From Perognathus longimembris pacificus (Eukaryota > Chordata > Mammalia > Rodentia > Heteromyidae), in the NCBI RefSeq assembly GCF_023159225.1, contig NC_063180.1:7437297-7501296 (forward strand): DNA of 64,000 nt. Direction: 5' to 3'. The notes under the pieces were generated by a model. It searched no databases. It was not told the origin of the DNA and saw only the letters and a program-made list of their open reading frames with translations. This document shows, piece after piece, positions 1-11,280 of the stretch. The translations under genes were made by a program, and so were the position numbers. Each line of letters begins with the position of its first letter. Positions within the stretch are counted from its first letter, which is position 1.

Positions 1-75
1 TGGAGATATGGTTCAGTGGTAGAGTACTGATGTAGCACATGCAGAGCCCTGGGTGCATGGTATCTTTCCTCCGGG
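1..75 (+). repeat. ID-like SINE fragment
   Basis: The bases ggttcagtggtagagtactg and gagccctgggtgcatgg match the A-box and B-box regions of tRNA-Ala-derived ID elements. It is cut by the window edge and diverged. Confidence 0.55.
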
Positions 76-570
76 AATGTTTATCTTCATAGGTTTATGC
101 TGTTATTCCTTTATTCTTATCCTCATGGATTTCCAAAGGAAAGGACATCAATGAACAGGTCAGTCAGTCATGAAGAGATAGAGGTCTGCTTACAATTGTT
201 CCTCTCCTCCTTTTCAAAATGTGAGGAATAATTTACATAAAATAGAAGGCAAAGCTTTTGAGCGGATAGTTCTTTGAGTTTTCATAGATGTGTAGTCCAC
301 ATGCTAACCATGGAGTAGGTGCCTACCACCCCTGAAATCTCCTTAGCACCCCTTTCAGGTCCTTCCATGCCTCTCTCTCACTAGATACCACTGCTCTGAT
401 TTCTGTCACCATAAATGAGCTTTTGGGGCCATCAGTTCTGATAGTGTGAGGATGTACATAATAATACATGTATATATTATGTATACGTATATATGCACAC
501 ACATGGTCCAAATCACTTTCCCAACTAACCTAACTGAGGAGCAATTCTGTATTTAAAAAAGAAAAACAAA
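76..570. other. no gene; possible old LINE-1 3' end
   Basis: Bases 240-460 loosely resemble, in antisense, old mammalian L1 3' UTR sequence (runs such as cactgctctgatttctgtcacc). Nothing else is recognised. Confidence 0.3.
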
Positions 571-755
571 CAGGGCTAGGATATAACTCAGTGTTAGAAA
601 ATCTGCCTAGCATTCATGAATGTGTTGGCTCCATGCCCAGTCCTATGAAACACAAAAAGAAACACCCCAAAACAAACAGAAAAAATAACCCCAAACTCAA
701 AGCAGCCACAACTAAACAAAAAAACACCACAAAAACAAAAACAAAAACCACAGAA
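571..755 (+). repeat. ID-like SINE with long A-rich tail
   Basis: An ID head (ggctaggatataactcagtg) is followed by an A-rich tail of (CAAAA)-type units to about 755. Confidence 0.6.
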
Positions 756-1013
756 TGCTGTCCAGATCTGACCTCCTCCTTCAGAAGTGAGGAGACATTT
801 TATTGGTTTCTGGAAAGGCCTTTGAGAAAATCAGTTTTCTTTCTAAATGACAGACCTTCATGTCACTTAAAAACTCCCTCACAGGAATCCTTAAGTAGTC
901 AAAATAGATCCTAATTATCTTTGAACAAACATCATTTCTCCTTCATGGTCAGATGCCACACTCTCACTGAAGAAAACCTCAGATTTCTCCTTTCAAAAAT
1001 GTATGTCTGCAAG

Positions 1014-1365
1014 GCAGGTGCAGGCTGTCTACACTTGTAATCCTTGCTACTCAGGAGGCTGAGATCTGAGGATGCAGGTTTTGAAGCCATCCCAGGCAGA
1101 AAAGTCTTGAGCCAGCAAAATGCTGGAGAGGAGACATGGGGTAAGTAGTAGAACACCAGCCTTGAGCAAAAAAAAAGCCAAGTGAAAGCTCAAAGCAGAA
1201 ACACAAAGTGCAAACCAGCACAGGCAGAAAGGTCCCGAGACTCCATCTCCAGTTAACCAGAAAAATGCTGGACTGGAAGTAGAATAGCAAGTGGCAGAAT
1301 ACTAGCCAGGGGCAAAAAAGCCAGGTGAAAGCACAAGACCCCAAGTTCAAACCCCAGTACCAACA
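1014..1365 (+). repeat. 7SL-head/Geo-tail dimeric SINE with internal duplication
   Basis: The head reads acttgtaatccttgctactc then aggaggctgagatctgagga, as in B1/Alu-type elements. Geo-like modules (accagccttgagc and gccaggtgaaag) appear twice, so the 3' half looks partly duplicated. Confidence 0.6.
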
Positions 1366-1385
1366 TATATGAAAAAAAAGTTAAG

Positions 1386-1524
1386 TCTGCCCTGGGTTCA
1401 ATTCCTCAGTACCACATAAACAGAAAAAGCCAGAAGTGGTTCTGAGTGCTAGTCTTTAGCAAAAGAAGCCAAGGACAGTGCCCAGCCCCAGAGTACAAGC
1501 CCCAGGACTGGCAAAAAAAAAAAG
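1386..1524 (+). repeat. 5'-truncated IDL-Geo SINE
   Basis: It starts inside the ID B-box region (ctgggttcaattcctcagta), continues through the Geo monomer to cccaggactggc and ends in an A tail. Confidence 0.75.
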
Positions 1525-1847
1525 TCCTCATAATTGATTGGAATAGATTGTAAATGTGTGGAAATGTAACAATGAAATAAGTCCCCTCCAGACAGGGGCA
1601 TCAAGTGCATCCGGGGTCCTGCTCCTACAAGTGAGCAAGAAGTGTGTTACTAAGGGGGTAAAGACTGAGGTGCACCATTTGTCTGTTCCTGGTGGTCACT
1701 GACTCTGTGTAGACCTTCCATGAGCAATGAACACTGTATTTTAAAACTCGACGTCTTTAAGCCTTAAAGAAAGACTGAGGCAGAACAGGCAGTCTTTGTG
1801 GATAGCCCACTCTGCCAGGCTTTACAAAAGTCCTCACAGGTATAGCT
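1525..1847. other. no recognised feature
   Basis: Apparently unique sequence. It holds only short open frames and no splice-flanked coding signal. Confidence 0.4.
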
Positions 1848-1962
1848 GTCCCTCTGTAAGCATGGGGACTGCCATGGGCAATAAAACCCAAGGATGTTCA
1901 AGTCTCTAATACAAAATGGCATGCTACTTGCATTCTACCAACACACACCTCTAAATACCTTT

Positions 1963-2187
1963 TAGTTTTATTTATTTATTTATTTGTTTGTTTATTGCCA
2001 GTCCTGGGGCTTGAACTCAAGGACTGGGCACTGTCCCCAAACTTCTTTTGCTCAAGGCTAGCATTCTGCCACTCCAACCACAGCACCACTTGCAGATTTT
2101 TCTGTTTATGTGGTACTGAGGAACCAAACCCAGGGCTTCATGCATGCTAGGTAAGCAGTCCACCACTAAGGCACATTCCCAGCCCTT
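1963..2187 (-). repeat. IDL-Geo SINE inside the MER2-like element
   Basis: A T-rich tail, then gccagtcctggggcttgaac and the Geo monomer, then an ID head ending ggcacattcccagccc, all in reverse. Confidence 0.8.
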
Positions 2188-2189
2188 TA

Positions 2190-2416
2190 TTTTTCTATTA
2201 CTGGAGTTTGAACTCAGGGCTTTGTTCTTCCTCAGCTCATTACTTGTACCTGGTACCCTACTGCATGAGCCACACATCTAATCATACTTTTAGCTGATTG
2301 ATTGAAGATAAGAATCTCATGGACTTTTCTTCCAGGGCTGGCTTTGAATCACAGTCCTCCAGATTTCAGCCTCCTGAGTAACTAAGGTTGTAGGCATGAG
2401 CCACTGGCACCTGACC
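2190..2416 (-). repeat. 7SL-head/Geo SINE inside the MER2-like element
   Basis: It reads, in reverse, from a degenerate Geo part through cagcctcctgagtaactaag to the head aggcatgagccactggcacc. Confidence 0.7.
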
Positions 2417-3034
2417 TTCCCATTTACCTTAAATCCTCTCTAGAGTATTTTATAACACTGAATACAATGTAAATGCTATACAAATAGTGGCTATGAAATA
2501 CTGTTTATGGAACAATGACAAGGGCGAGAAATCTGTTGTATTCAGTACTGAGACAATTGTCTTTTTTCAATTTTCTCCCTGTGGTTGGGTGAACCCATGC
2601 TTACAGAATCAGTGAACTTCGAGGAGCAACTGTAGGGAGTCACTCCTCTTCATACGTACCAATTAGGAGCGAGATATCGCAAGGTATGATGGCCTGCCCA
2701 AGTTTACCCAGTTAGCAATCCCCAGAGCCTGCCCATGACCAGCACTAAGGATGAAGAGCATGGCTGGGGAAGGTTCTCTCTCCTCCTCAGGGCATCAGAC
2801 ACAAGCTCCTAGTTGCAGCTGCAGTAAATGATCCCCTACTTAGTCTTTCTCTTCTTGCTGATACCCCCTTCCTCATGAGCCAGCTCAGAATGGCTGGAAT
2901 CAATATCACCCCAGCCTTCCCTTCCTTCCTCTTCCCACCACTGCCCTGCTCTTTCCTCCTCATCCCTCATTCCTCATCTTGACCACTGAGACACTCACTA
3001 GTGTCTGGAGTCCTTGCCTGCAGACTCTTATCTG

Positions 3035-3375
3035 TGAGCCCATCCTTCATACTGGCTGCCAGAAGATCTCTTAAAAAGTGTAAGTCTCACTCTGTCCCTC
3101 TCTGTTTGAAACTGTTTGGTGGATCCATTTCTTTTAGGATAAAATGCACATTCTGATAGGTCACTGGGGACTTTGATTTGATTTCTAGCTGGATTTCCTA
3201 CTTTACCTCTAGCTTTTCCCTCTAGGCCTACCAGGCTGCCCTATCCTTCAGACTTCTCCCACCCCCTTCCACCAGTCTTGCTTTCAGTTTAGAGGTGTTG
3301 CCAAAGACCACATCCTCTCCTACTACCACCTGAAGGGCCATCCACTGCTCTCTTCACTCCTCACTATGACCTGGC
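3035..3375 (+). repeat. L2-type LINE fragment
   Basis: The order tctgtttgaaactgtttggtgg, ttaggataaaatgcacattc and ttctcccacccccttccacc follows the conserved L2 3' region. It is old and heavily diverged. Bases 2635-3034 before it are unassigned. Confidence 0.55.
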
Positions 3376-3411
3376 CAGGGTATGGTACTATTCTATGGCC
3401 TTGCTTTTTGC

Positions 3412-3487
3412 CCTTTTTTTTTTTTCAGTGCTGGGGATTAAACAGCCTTAGGCATGTTAGCACTACACTGGACTGTACCTGTAGCCA
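3412..3487 (-). repeat. ID-like SINE fragment
   Basis: A T-run followed by cagtgctggggattaaaca matches a reverse ID element tail and B-box region. Confidence 0.5.
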
Positions 3488-3629
3488 ATCCATTTATTTA
3501 TTTGTTTGTTTGCACTCTGACCAAGTTTATTTGAAAGTAAAAGGAAAGCCATTAAAGTAGGAAGACACTCCAAAGAAAGGCATCCTGAAGAGGAGTCCTA
3601 CTTGCCCTTTTAAAGATTGATCTTTTCAG

Positions 3630-3850
3630 CCAGGTGCCCCATGCCTCATGTCTGTAATCCTAGCTACTCAGGCAGCTGAGATCTGAGGATCTTGGTTCAA
3701 AGCCAGCCTGGGCAGGAAAGTCCATGAGATTCTTATCTCCAATTAATTGCCAAAAAGTAGAAGCAGAGCTGTGGCTCCTATGGTGGAGTGCCAGCCTTGA
3801 GCACCAAATGCTCAACAACAGTGCCCAGGCTGAGTTCAGGCTCTAGAATC

Positions 3851-3852
<2 letters not shown>
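3630..3852 (+). repeat. 7SL-head/Geo SINE
   Basis: Full head (atgtctgtaatcctagctac), middle (tgagattcttatctccaatt) and Geo-like 3' half (gagtgccagccttgagc). Its 3' end runs directly into a (CA)n tract. Confidence 0.8.

Positions 3853-3853
<1 letters not shown>

Positions 3854-3901
<48 letters not shown>
3854..3901 (+). repeat. (AC)n microsatellite at a SINE 3' end
   Basis: About 24 uninterrupted AC units. Confidence 0.97.
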
Positions 3902-3903
<2 letters not shown>

Positions 3904-4990
3904 TGGATCTTCCTCCATGAGATGGGGCATTTCTTGACTTTGGGGATCAAGTCACCTTTGCCACTGAGCCTCCCCTACCTGGCCTACACTAGGAGTTAGT
4001 AAGTGTATGGTTCTATTTATTTGTGTATGGAAGAGCGGATTAGCTTTCATTGTGGTGTTGTACTGCTTTTCTAAAAGTTCCTGAGCTTTCTGAAACTTAT
4101 ATTAAGAAAGTCAGATACCAGCACTGATATCTGGATAACAGCTGCTGCCCAAATTGCTTGGCAAGATTATGTGTGTGCCTCATAACCAAGATGCAATTTC
4201 TGCTGCGTTTATATCCTCTGTGTGCTCTGATACAATGTTGAATATGCAACATTTGTTGCCCTGAGTTGGCTGGGGTGGGACACAAAAGACAGAGGAAATG
4301 TCCAAGCTACAGAGGACTGGACAGGTAGAAAGGACACAAGATGGATCTAGGTGAGGGAGGGGATAGCTCCATTAAACCAATTACTGAGACTTTCCTCCAG
4401 TGTCCCCAGAGATGCATGCATAGCCTATGCCAGCCCTTCTGAATGCTGTGACCTGATGAAGGTCTTCATTGTGTGATTTGTTGCAGTAAAAATAAGGAAG
4501 AAATTTAGAAGTAGTGAAGGTCACTTTGTGCTGAGACTATGACACTATATCATGTTCAATAAAATGTCAGCTAATAGTTACTGTGTCATTCTTTTCAAAG
4601 GATTTTATGCACCATTGATAGCTTTATTATATATGTAGGTGTGTGATTTGGATTTGACTACATTTTCCATTTTTAAGACTTTAGTAAGAGCATGAAAACA
4701 AATCCATATTCCCCATGGAAGGGGACTCAAGGAGGAAATAGCAAGTGAATGACATTTTCTGAGGACTGTAATGGATTTTTGTCCATGTTCTTATTCTCTG
4801 TGATGGAGTACAGATCTTACATCCACTGCTCATAGTTAAGAAAACCAAAGTTCAGATCAGTTCATCTGCTGTTAATCTTCCATATTACAGAGTCTTAGTT
4901 CAAATGTTAGGTTTCTCACTTTACAATACCTGTAGATAATCAAACCTAAATTTATTCACATGCGGTGATTGGTTACATCCTTTAAAAACA
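3902..4990. other. no recognised gene
   Basis: AT-leaning sequence with scattered short open frames (the longest is 62 codons, 4285-4097 minus). No coding pattern or repeat is assigned. Confidence 0.4.
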
Positions 4991-4991
4991 A

Positions 4992-5735
4992 AACAAAACC
5001 TGCCATCCATCTATCCAGAACAGCAGGAACCAGAATATGACAAGGACACCTGCACCTCCGTGTTCACTGCTACACTGTTCACAATAGCCAAGCTACAGAA
5101 ACAACCCAGATGTCCCACTACAGATGAATAGATTAAAAAAATGTGGTACCTATATACAATGGAATTTTACACTACCATTAGAAAAGACAAAATAATGGCA
5201 TTTGCTGGAAAATGGATGAAACTAGAACAAATCATGCTGAGTGAGACAAGCCAAGAACATAGAGACAAATAGCGTGTGGTCTCCCTGATATGTGGGTGTT
5301 GGAATTAAAATGCAAAGAGATAGAACAAAGTAAACAAGTCTCAAGATACCAAAATACAGTAAAAAGAAAAGAGGACACAGAATGAGTGGAAAGTGTGAGA
5401 GAATAGTAACAACAACAATAATAACATAGCAGAGGGGACCATTGCTACATTGGACACAGATGAAAGGGAACTAAACAACTCAGGGGTGGGAATGGAAAGG
5501 AAGGAATGAGTGAAGGAGGGAACAGATGTTGCTAAGCAAGGAATGTAATGTACATATTATCCAAAATGGAGAAAGTGATTTTATTGTTAAAGTTCATAGA
5601 CTTCATAAGCTATGTAGAATAGAATGATAATATTCATCATTATGAAAGTTAAAATGTATACTGTGATATATATATATATACGTAATAACTTAAACCCAAT
5701 AAAAATTCCTATTTAATAAACAACAAAAAACCCTG
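4992..5735 (+). mobile_element. LINE-1 3' end (ORF2 C-terminal remnant and 3' UTR)
   Basis: The order cactgttcacaatagccaag, caacccagatgtcccactac, gtggtacctatatacaatgg and gaaaatggatgaaactagaa is the classic terminal segment of L1 ORF2. An A-rich 3' UTR follows, ending near cccaataaaaattcct. Stops break the frame, so it is dead. It is 5'-truncated. Confidence 0.85.
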
Positions 5736-5835
5736 CCATCCATTCACATTCTTTTGGCAAATAACTGCACTATATTTCTTTAAAAGAATTTTCCATGTAA
5801 ATAGAGGATTTTTAGCTGATAAATTAAAAGAGAGA

Positions 5836-6018
5836 AGCTACGTGCTAGTGGCTCACACCTATAATCATAACTACACAGGAGGCTGAGGTCTAAGGATGGA
5901 GCTTCAAAGCCAGTCAGAGTTGAAAAGTCTATGAGAGTCTTATCACCAAATAATCACCAGAAAGCTAAGGTGGAGGTGGAGCTGTGGCTAAAGTGGCAGG
6001 ACCAGAGTCTTAAGTGGT
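5836..6018 (+). repeat. 7SL-head/Geo SINE abutting a LINE-1 3' UTR
   Basis: The head reads ctagtggctcacacctataa. The Geo half is cut at about 6018 and the L1 3' UTR begins without a tail or gap. Confidence 0.7.
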
Positions 6019-6240
6019 GAGACAAAGGGTAAAAGGCGAACCAATGCAACAGCAATATTTACAAGGCAATATGCTGTAAACCAACTGTACAACTCAGGGT
6101 GGGGGGGGGGCAGATTAGGGAGGAGGGAAGATGGGAGAAAAATGAGGGAGGAGAGAGAGAGAGCAAGTTGTACAAGAAATGTAATCATTACCTTACATAT
6201 AAAACTGTAACCCCTCTGTACATCACCTTGACAATAAGGC
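6019..6240 (+). mobile_element. LINE-1 3' UTR fragment (younger family)
   Basis: It contains ccaatgcaacagcaatattt, a G-run, gaggagagagagagag and the terminal aaaactgtaacccctctgta with gacaataag. The same order recurs at 18970-19414 and, reversed, at 43274-43486. I infer a lineage L1 3' UTR from this repetition and the polyadenylation-like end. Confidence 0.65.
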
Positions 6241-6734
6241 CTCTTGGGGTTCCTATAAAACGACTTGGTGATGTAGTAGTTAAGGGAGAGGCCCCAGGGA
6301 CTAGAGCCCTGCTGTGGAAAAATGTTTTTTCCCTGTCCAAGCCCTGTGGCTCTGGGTAACTCAGTGCCGGCCCATGTTCATCAATGGTGAACTTAGGCTA
6401 CTTGCTCCTAGCTCATGGGGTGTCTGTGGAGCTTGTGGCCCGCTTCTAGGCTGGAGCATATTCCAGCATTCTGCTCATGATGACTGACTTGGACATCACA
6501 GCAGTTTCTGGGGAACTCAGTGTTTGGAATAGGTAAAGGATGTGACATTGGGGAGGCATGGGAATGGCTGCTGACAGTATTTTCTCCTCATGGATGGGCA
6601 GCCAGGCATCAATCCTTCCATGTTCCAGAAGATCTGGGTCATTTGATCCCGCAGTCAGGGGCTCACTGTATTCTGTATTCTGTTTTAGTCATGCTGTCAA
6701 AGCCTCATTCTGAGTTTGGGATTTGAGGGTATAA

Positions 6735-7112
6735 AGTAGGAAATGATAGGAATCTGCAATCCTGAAAACAAGAAAGTCTCCTCCCCCCTGCCTCCTCCCT
6801 CCCCTGGCCAGGGAATAGGTGCCTGGCTAAGCCAGGTCCTGCTTGGTGGATTTGCACAATGGGCTCCTGGAAACCATCAGGCCAAAATACAGACTTACAA
6901 AGCCTGTCCCAAAACTTTCTGTACTCCAACCACCTTCTCACAGGACCCTACTTAAGTCCCATCACTTTGCCCCCAGCACCCTGGGCCTCCGGCCTCTCTT
7001 ATCTCCTGACTCTCCTCAGGTCACCATGGTGTCCCCCCTCAACTCTCCATTAAAGTTGATCTGGTCTGTTGAGAACATTTTCTGTTCTTTCTTTATTCTA
7101 ATACCCTTGTGA
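6735..7112 (+). mobile_element. possible LTR fragment
   Basis: A pyrimidine-rich end with attaaagttgatctggtctg then tctttctttattctaatacc resembles the 3' part of retroviral-type LTRs (poly(A) signal then U5). No clear TG...CA boundary or target duplication. Weak. Confidence 0.3.
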
Positions 7113-8411
7113 TTCAGTTTTCCAAAGGGAAAGATCTTCAATCTGGGTCTTTAACTGTTGTAAACAGGAAATGGACACGTGGAAGAGAAAGGAGAGAGAA
7201 GGGCAGGAGAACTGAGGGCAAGAAGGAAGAATAACGGAGGAAAGAGAAAATTGGAACCAATGCAGACCCTGGACCAGTGCCCAGGCGGCTTGGGGAGAGG
7301 AGGCGGCAGCACTGGGTAGGACTGGAGCAGGATGAAAGTGTTCCTGCCAAGCACATTACATAAACCACCACGAGAGGGCACCAGAAGATGCTAGGTGCTT
7401 CACTTCCATTGCCTCCGCCCGGGAGCCTCTTCTGGGTGCCCCCATGTGTGTGAGGGAGATGGTTCCAGCATTTCCCAGGCAGCAGTGCATCCCACTAGAG
7501 GCCCTGCCTGAGACCTCCTGGCCTGAGAGGGAGGAGTGTTAACTGGGGCTACCTGTCTGTGAGTGACTCAGCCAATTATCCTGGTCACTCCAGAGAAGCT
7601 GGCCCCCCAACCCTGAGCTCCAAAGACGGAGCCTCAGAAGTGGGCAGCCCATTGTCTGTGGGGGGACTGATGGATTCTCTGGAGGGCAGGTGCAGCCTTT
7701 CCTACGCAGGCCTGAGGCTTTGCAGGAATGAAACAGGGTTTGGTGACTTGGGTTCAGTGCTTTCACTCAATTGCCCGCATTTCCTCACAACACTCTGTGC
7801 TATGAAATCTGGATTATTTTTTAATCTTCCCTTCCCATTTTTGTCGTTCCAGTGTGTTACTGATTATGCAGAACTATGCATTGCTGGTTGTGTGGCGCCT
7901 GCCCTCCGGGGACAGCTCTGCCTTCTAAACAAGCCCTTCATCTTACAGATGGAGACTCTGTAAGGGGCTCACCCTGTCCATCAGAGCCACAGAACTGACA
8001 CTTTCCAGGTGCTTCCAACCTGGGCCACCGGGCGGGCAGGTCAGTGGCACTGAATTCCACATGCGTTTCCCTCCCCCATCTCCCCCAGCTCAGGGAATGA
8101 ATGCATGCCAAGGAAGAGCCAGCCTCAGACACCATGCGGGCCAAGAGCAGCTTAGGCTGTCACCCGGAGTCACCTCCACGGGAGAGCTGAGTCACCCAAA
8201 GACTGAGGATGGAGGCTTGGTGAGTGACAGTTCTACCCTAGAAATGCCTCCAACTACAGCCTCAGTTCAGAGTGCAAACAGGCTGCCTGCATTGAGGATA
8301 AGCTAGCAGTAAGACAGTCACTATTTAAAAAGTGACAAGGCAATTTAGCAGGTAGTTAGTTAGAACTTAATTATAAATACATTTAAACTTTAAAATTATT
8401 TAATTAGTTGG
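7113..8411. other. no gene; GC-moderate sequence with a MIR-like remnant
   Basis: Several overlapping open frames up to 134 codons (7559-7963 plus) show no family or exon pattern. Bases about 7930-7985 (cttcatcttacagatggaga) resemble reversed MIR. An AP-1/MARE-like GCTGAGTCAC lies near 8187. Whether the stretch is regulatory is unknown. Confidence 0.35.
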
Positions 8412-8644
8412 TTTTGTATTAATACTGGGGCTTGAACTCGGCCTAGTGCATTGGCTTGCTTGGATTTTTCACTCAAGGCTGGCACTTTATCGCCTGAAGC
8501 ACACCGCCACTTCAGGTTTTTGGCTGGTTAATTGGAGATAAGAGCCTTATCAACTTTTCTTCCCTAGGCTGGCTTTGAGCTATATGATCCTCAGATCTTA
8601 ACCTCCTGAGTAGCTAGGATCACAGGTGTGAACCATTAACCAGC
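8412..8644 (-). repeat. 7SL-head/Geo SINE
   Basis: Reverse Geo part (tactggggcttgaactcgg), middle (ggttaattggagataagagc) and head (ctcctgagtagctaggatca). Confidence 0.8.
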
Positions 8645-8675
8645 TGTTCTAATTTGTCAGTTCTTTATATTACCA

Positions 8676-9010
8676 ACTGTTTTACTCTGTTTTCTGTTAT
8701 AACCAAATTCTAGAGAGTGGGCAATTTATGAAGAAAAGGGTTCTGATGGCTGAAAAAATTGGGCAGCTGTATCTGCCAGGCCTCTGGTGAGGGCCTTAGA
8801 GCTGAGGAATGGAAGGACAGGCCGGCCATGTGAAAGAGAAGGCTGCCAAGTGCTTTCAGGAGCTAGAGCATTCCCTGACAAAGGTGTCAGCCCACTCGTG
8901 AGGACCCTCCCCCTGACCCACGCACCCTACAGAAGGGTAGGTCCCAGCACTGAGACATGGAGGTTTCTACACTTGAATTTCATGGAGATGCGTGAGCCAC
9001 AGTACCAACT
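8676..9010 (+). mobile_element. MaLR-like LTR remnant
   Basis: Runs such as ctgttataaccaaattctag with gcaatttatgaagaaaaggg, gtgagggcc and gaggaccctccccctgaccc follow the order of MST/THE1-type ERVL-MaLR LTRs. Old and diverged. Confidence 0.5.
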
Positions 9011-9178
9011 ACAAACACCAAAAAATAAAACAGTACTTTTCTAAACAGTAAGAGTCTAACAACTATCTATGAAAATGAAAGAGGATTTCGACACACACTT
9101 ATAGAAAAGGCATAAACTTAGAATAACCCTGTGTGTGTTTGTGCATACATGTAGATAACATGTGCATAAGACAAATTA

Positions 9179-9258
9179 AGCTGGGTGTGGTGGTGCATAT
9201 CTGTAATCTCAGCTAATCAGGAGACAGAGGCAGGAAGATCACTCAAAGTGAGGTGTTT
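9179..9258 (+). repeat. B1-like SINE fragment
   Basis: ctgggtgtggtggtgcatat followed by ctgtaatctcagctaatcag: a 7SL-type head without Geo tail. Confidence 0.65.
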
Positions 9259-9737
9259 CTGTTGTCTCTCATTGACTACCTTACTTATCTTAATTTAAAA
9301 TTTCCTCCTTCAAGATGTCCCTAATTATCCTCAAGCTGATGGCTCAGATTGTGGATTGGCTTCTATCTTCTGCAGTTACAGAGCAGGCTCGCACCCAGCC
9401 CTCTCTGTATCCTGGGAGGCTAGAAGGGATTTGCTTTAGTCCTTATCTTAGAACCAGGACAGAACAGAGTATTTTTTGTCTCTCAGGCACACAGCAGTTG
9501 TTTGTTGACTGAATGAATGAGTGGCCAGTGAAAGGGGGAATTTATTTTTTTTTCTTTGTTTATGAATCCAATAAACTCTTTGTAGAAGGCACAGTTATAA
9601 ATTGTGAAACATGGCAATAGGCCCCGAGCCTACCACACAGCTTCAGAAACAACTGTCCTGCTCCCCTAGAAATAAAAACTATCCTGAACTTTGGCTTCAT
9701 CATTCCCTTGCTTTTATAAGTTAAAAACATTACATCC

Positions 9738-9942
9738 TAGCTGGGAATATGGCCTAGTGGTAGAGTGCTTGCCTCATATACATGAAGCCCTGGGTTTGAT
9801 TCCTCAGCACCACAGATATAGAAAAGGCCAGAAGTGGCGCTGTGGCTCAAGTGGGAGAGTGCTAGCCTTGAGCCAAAAGAAACCAGGGACAGTGCTCAGG
9901 CCCTGAGTTCAAGCTCTAGGACTGGCAAAAAAAAAAAAATCA
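9738..9942 (+). repeat. IDL-Geo SINE
   Basis: Complete ID head (gggaatatggcctagtggta), Geo monomer and A tail. It is flanked by acatcctag on both sides, the probable target duplication. Confidence 0.85.
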
Positions 9943-10156
9943 CATCCTAGCCACTCAGGAAGCTGAGATCTGAGGATCACAGTTTAAAGCCAGTCTAGGC
10001 AGAAAAGACCCTGTGAAATCTTTATCTCCAACTAACCACTCAAAAACCAGAATAGTGCTGTGGCTCAAGTGGTAGAGCTCAAGTCTTGAGCACAAAGAGG
10101 CTCTGGGACAGCCCCCAGGCCCTGAGTTCAAGCCCCACAACCGACAAAAAAAAAAT
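9943..10156 (+). repeat. 7SL-head/Geo SINE
   Basis: It begins at cctagccactcaggaagctg, so the head is truncated, and ends gttcaagccccacaaccgac with an A tail. Confidence 0.8.
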
Positions 10157-10705
10157 CACATATGTATGTGGTATGTGTTCCTACATAATATTGTTTAGTC
10201 TTCACTTGTTTCTGGTCATTATAAAAAGCATACCAAAACAACATATAAGCTATCCTAAATTAGGTGTTTACATATTGCTAAACAACACATCATTGTTTTT
10301 GCTTGGTTTTTGAGGTTTGCACAAGTAGTATCACATAACACATACTATTCTGCTACTTAAGTCTTTCCCTATTCCATATTATGGTTCGAAGTTTTACTGG
10401 AGCAATAGTCATTTTCTTTCCTTGCTGAATAACTTGTTTTCATCTGAAGGGTTCAATTTACTAGCATAATTCCTTGTTGATACAATTCAGGTTGCCTACA
10501 GTTTGGAGCAAATACGAATACTACTGATACTACTGCTATAATATTCTTAAAGTGATAAGGGGTAGGGAGGAAAGATGGAGCCTGTTAGGTCCTCTCCCTA
10601 CAGAATAAAGCAGGTGGAAAAGAGAGAAAAGAAAGGGCCAGAAGGCGCCAACACCTCAGGTAGCCCCAAAGTTAAATAATATTATTGTTTTCAATGGATG
10701 TTCCT

Positions 10706-10826
10706 GGATGGGTGTGATAGTCCATGTCTGTAATCCCAGCTACTTTGGAGGCTGAGATGGGAGGATTGTGAGTTCGAGGATAGTTTGACAACTCTATCAA
10801 GACCTGGTATCAAAAACCAATGAAGG
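10706..10826 (+). repeat. B1-like SINE
   Basis: atgtctgtaatcccagctac with aggattgtgagttcgaggat. A monomeric 7SL-type element lacking a Geo half. Its tail carries the target site for the next two SINEs. Confidence 0.7.
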
Positions 10827-11058
10827 TGGGCTGGGGATATAGCCTAGTGGCAAGAGTGCCTGCCTCGGATACACGAGGCCCTAGGTTCGATTCCCCAGCA
10901 CCACATATACAGAAAATGGCCAGAAGCGGCGCTGTGGCTCAAGTGGCAGAGTGCTAGCCTTGAGCGGGAAGAAGCCAGGGACAGTGCTCAGGCCCTGAGT
11001 TCAAGGCCCAGGACTGGCCAAAAAAAAAAACAAAAACAAAAAAAACAAAACAAAAAAA
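10827..11058 (+). repeat. IDL-Geo SINE, first of a tandem pair
   Basis: Full dimer with the subfamily marks gagcgggaagaagccaggg and ggactggcc, then an A/C-interrupted tail. Confidence 0.88.
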
Positions 11059-11066
11059 AATGAAGG

Positions 11067-11280
11067 GGGGCTGGGAATATGGCCTAGTGTCAAGAGTGCT
11101 TGTCTCATATACATGAAGCCCTGGGTTCGATTCCCCAGCACCACATATATGGAAAACGGCCAGAAGGGGTGCTGTGGCTCAGGTGGCAGAGTGCTAGCCT
11201 TGAGCGGGAAGAAGCCAGGGATGGTGCTCAGGCCCTGAGTCTAAGGCCCAGGACTGGCCAAAAAAAAAAACAAACAAAAA
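11067..11280 (+). repeat. IDL-Geo SINE, second of a tandem pair
   Basis: It shares the subfamily marks of the preceding copy. The pair as a whole is bounded by aaaaaccaatgaagg (10812-10826 and 11281-11295), and aatgaagg stands between them at 11059-11066. Confidence 0.88.

Larger units (their letters stand above)
1848..2634 (-). mobile_element. MER2-like Tigger DNA transposon, split by two SINEs
   Basis: Left part (1848-1962) shows tgtccctctgtaagcatggg and ggatgttcaagtc. Right part (2417-2634) shows aaatcctctctagagtattt, aatacaatgtaaatgctata and tggttgggtgaaccc. These are successive landmarks of MER2 as I recall it, in reverse orientation. The middle is occupied by SINEs. Confidence 0.7.
9550..10560 (-). 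mobile_element. old LINE-1 3' UTR, split by two SINEs
   Basis: The antisense order cctgctcccctagaaataaa, actatcctgaactttggctt, cattcccttgcttttataag, [SINEs], tattgtttagtcttcacttg and tcttaaagtg matches old mammalian L1M-type 3' UTRs. Confidence 0.6.

Noticed and set aside
10827..11280. Functional tRNA genes suggested by A- and B-box-like motifs
   Set aside because: They are ID-type SINE heads with A tails and target duplications; no intact cloverleaf is apparent.
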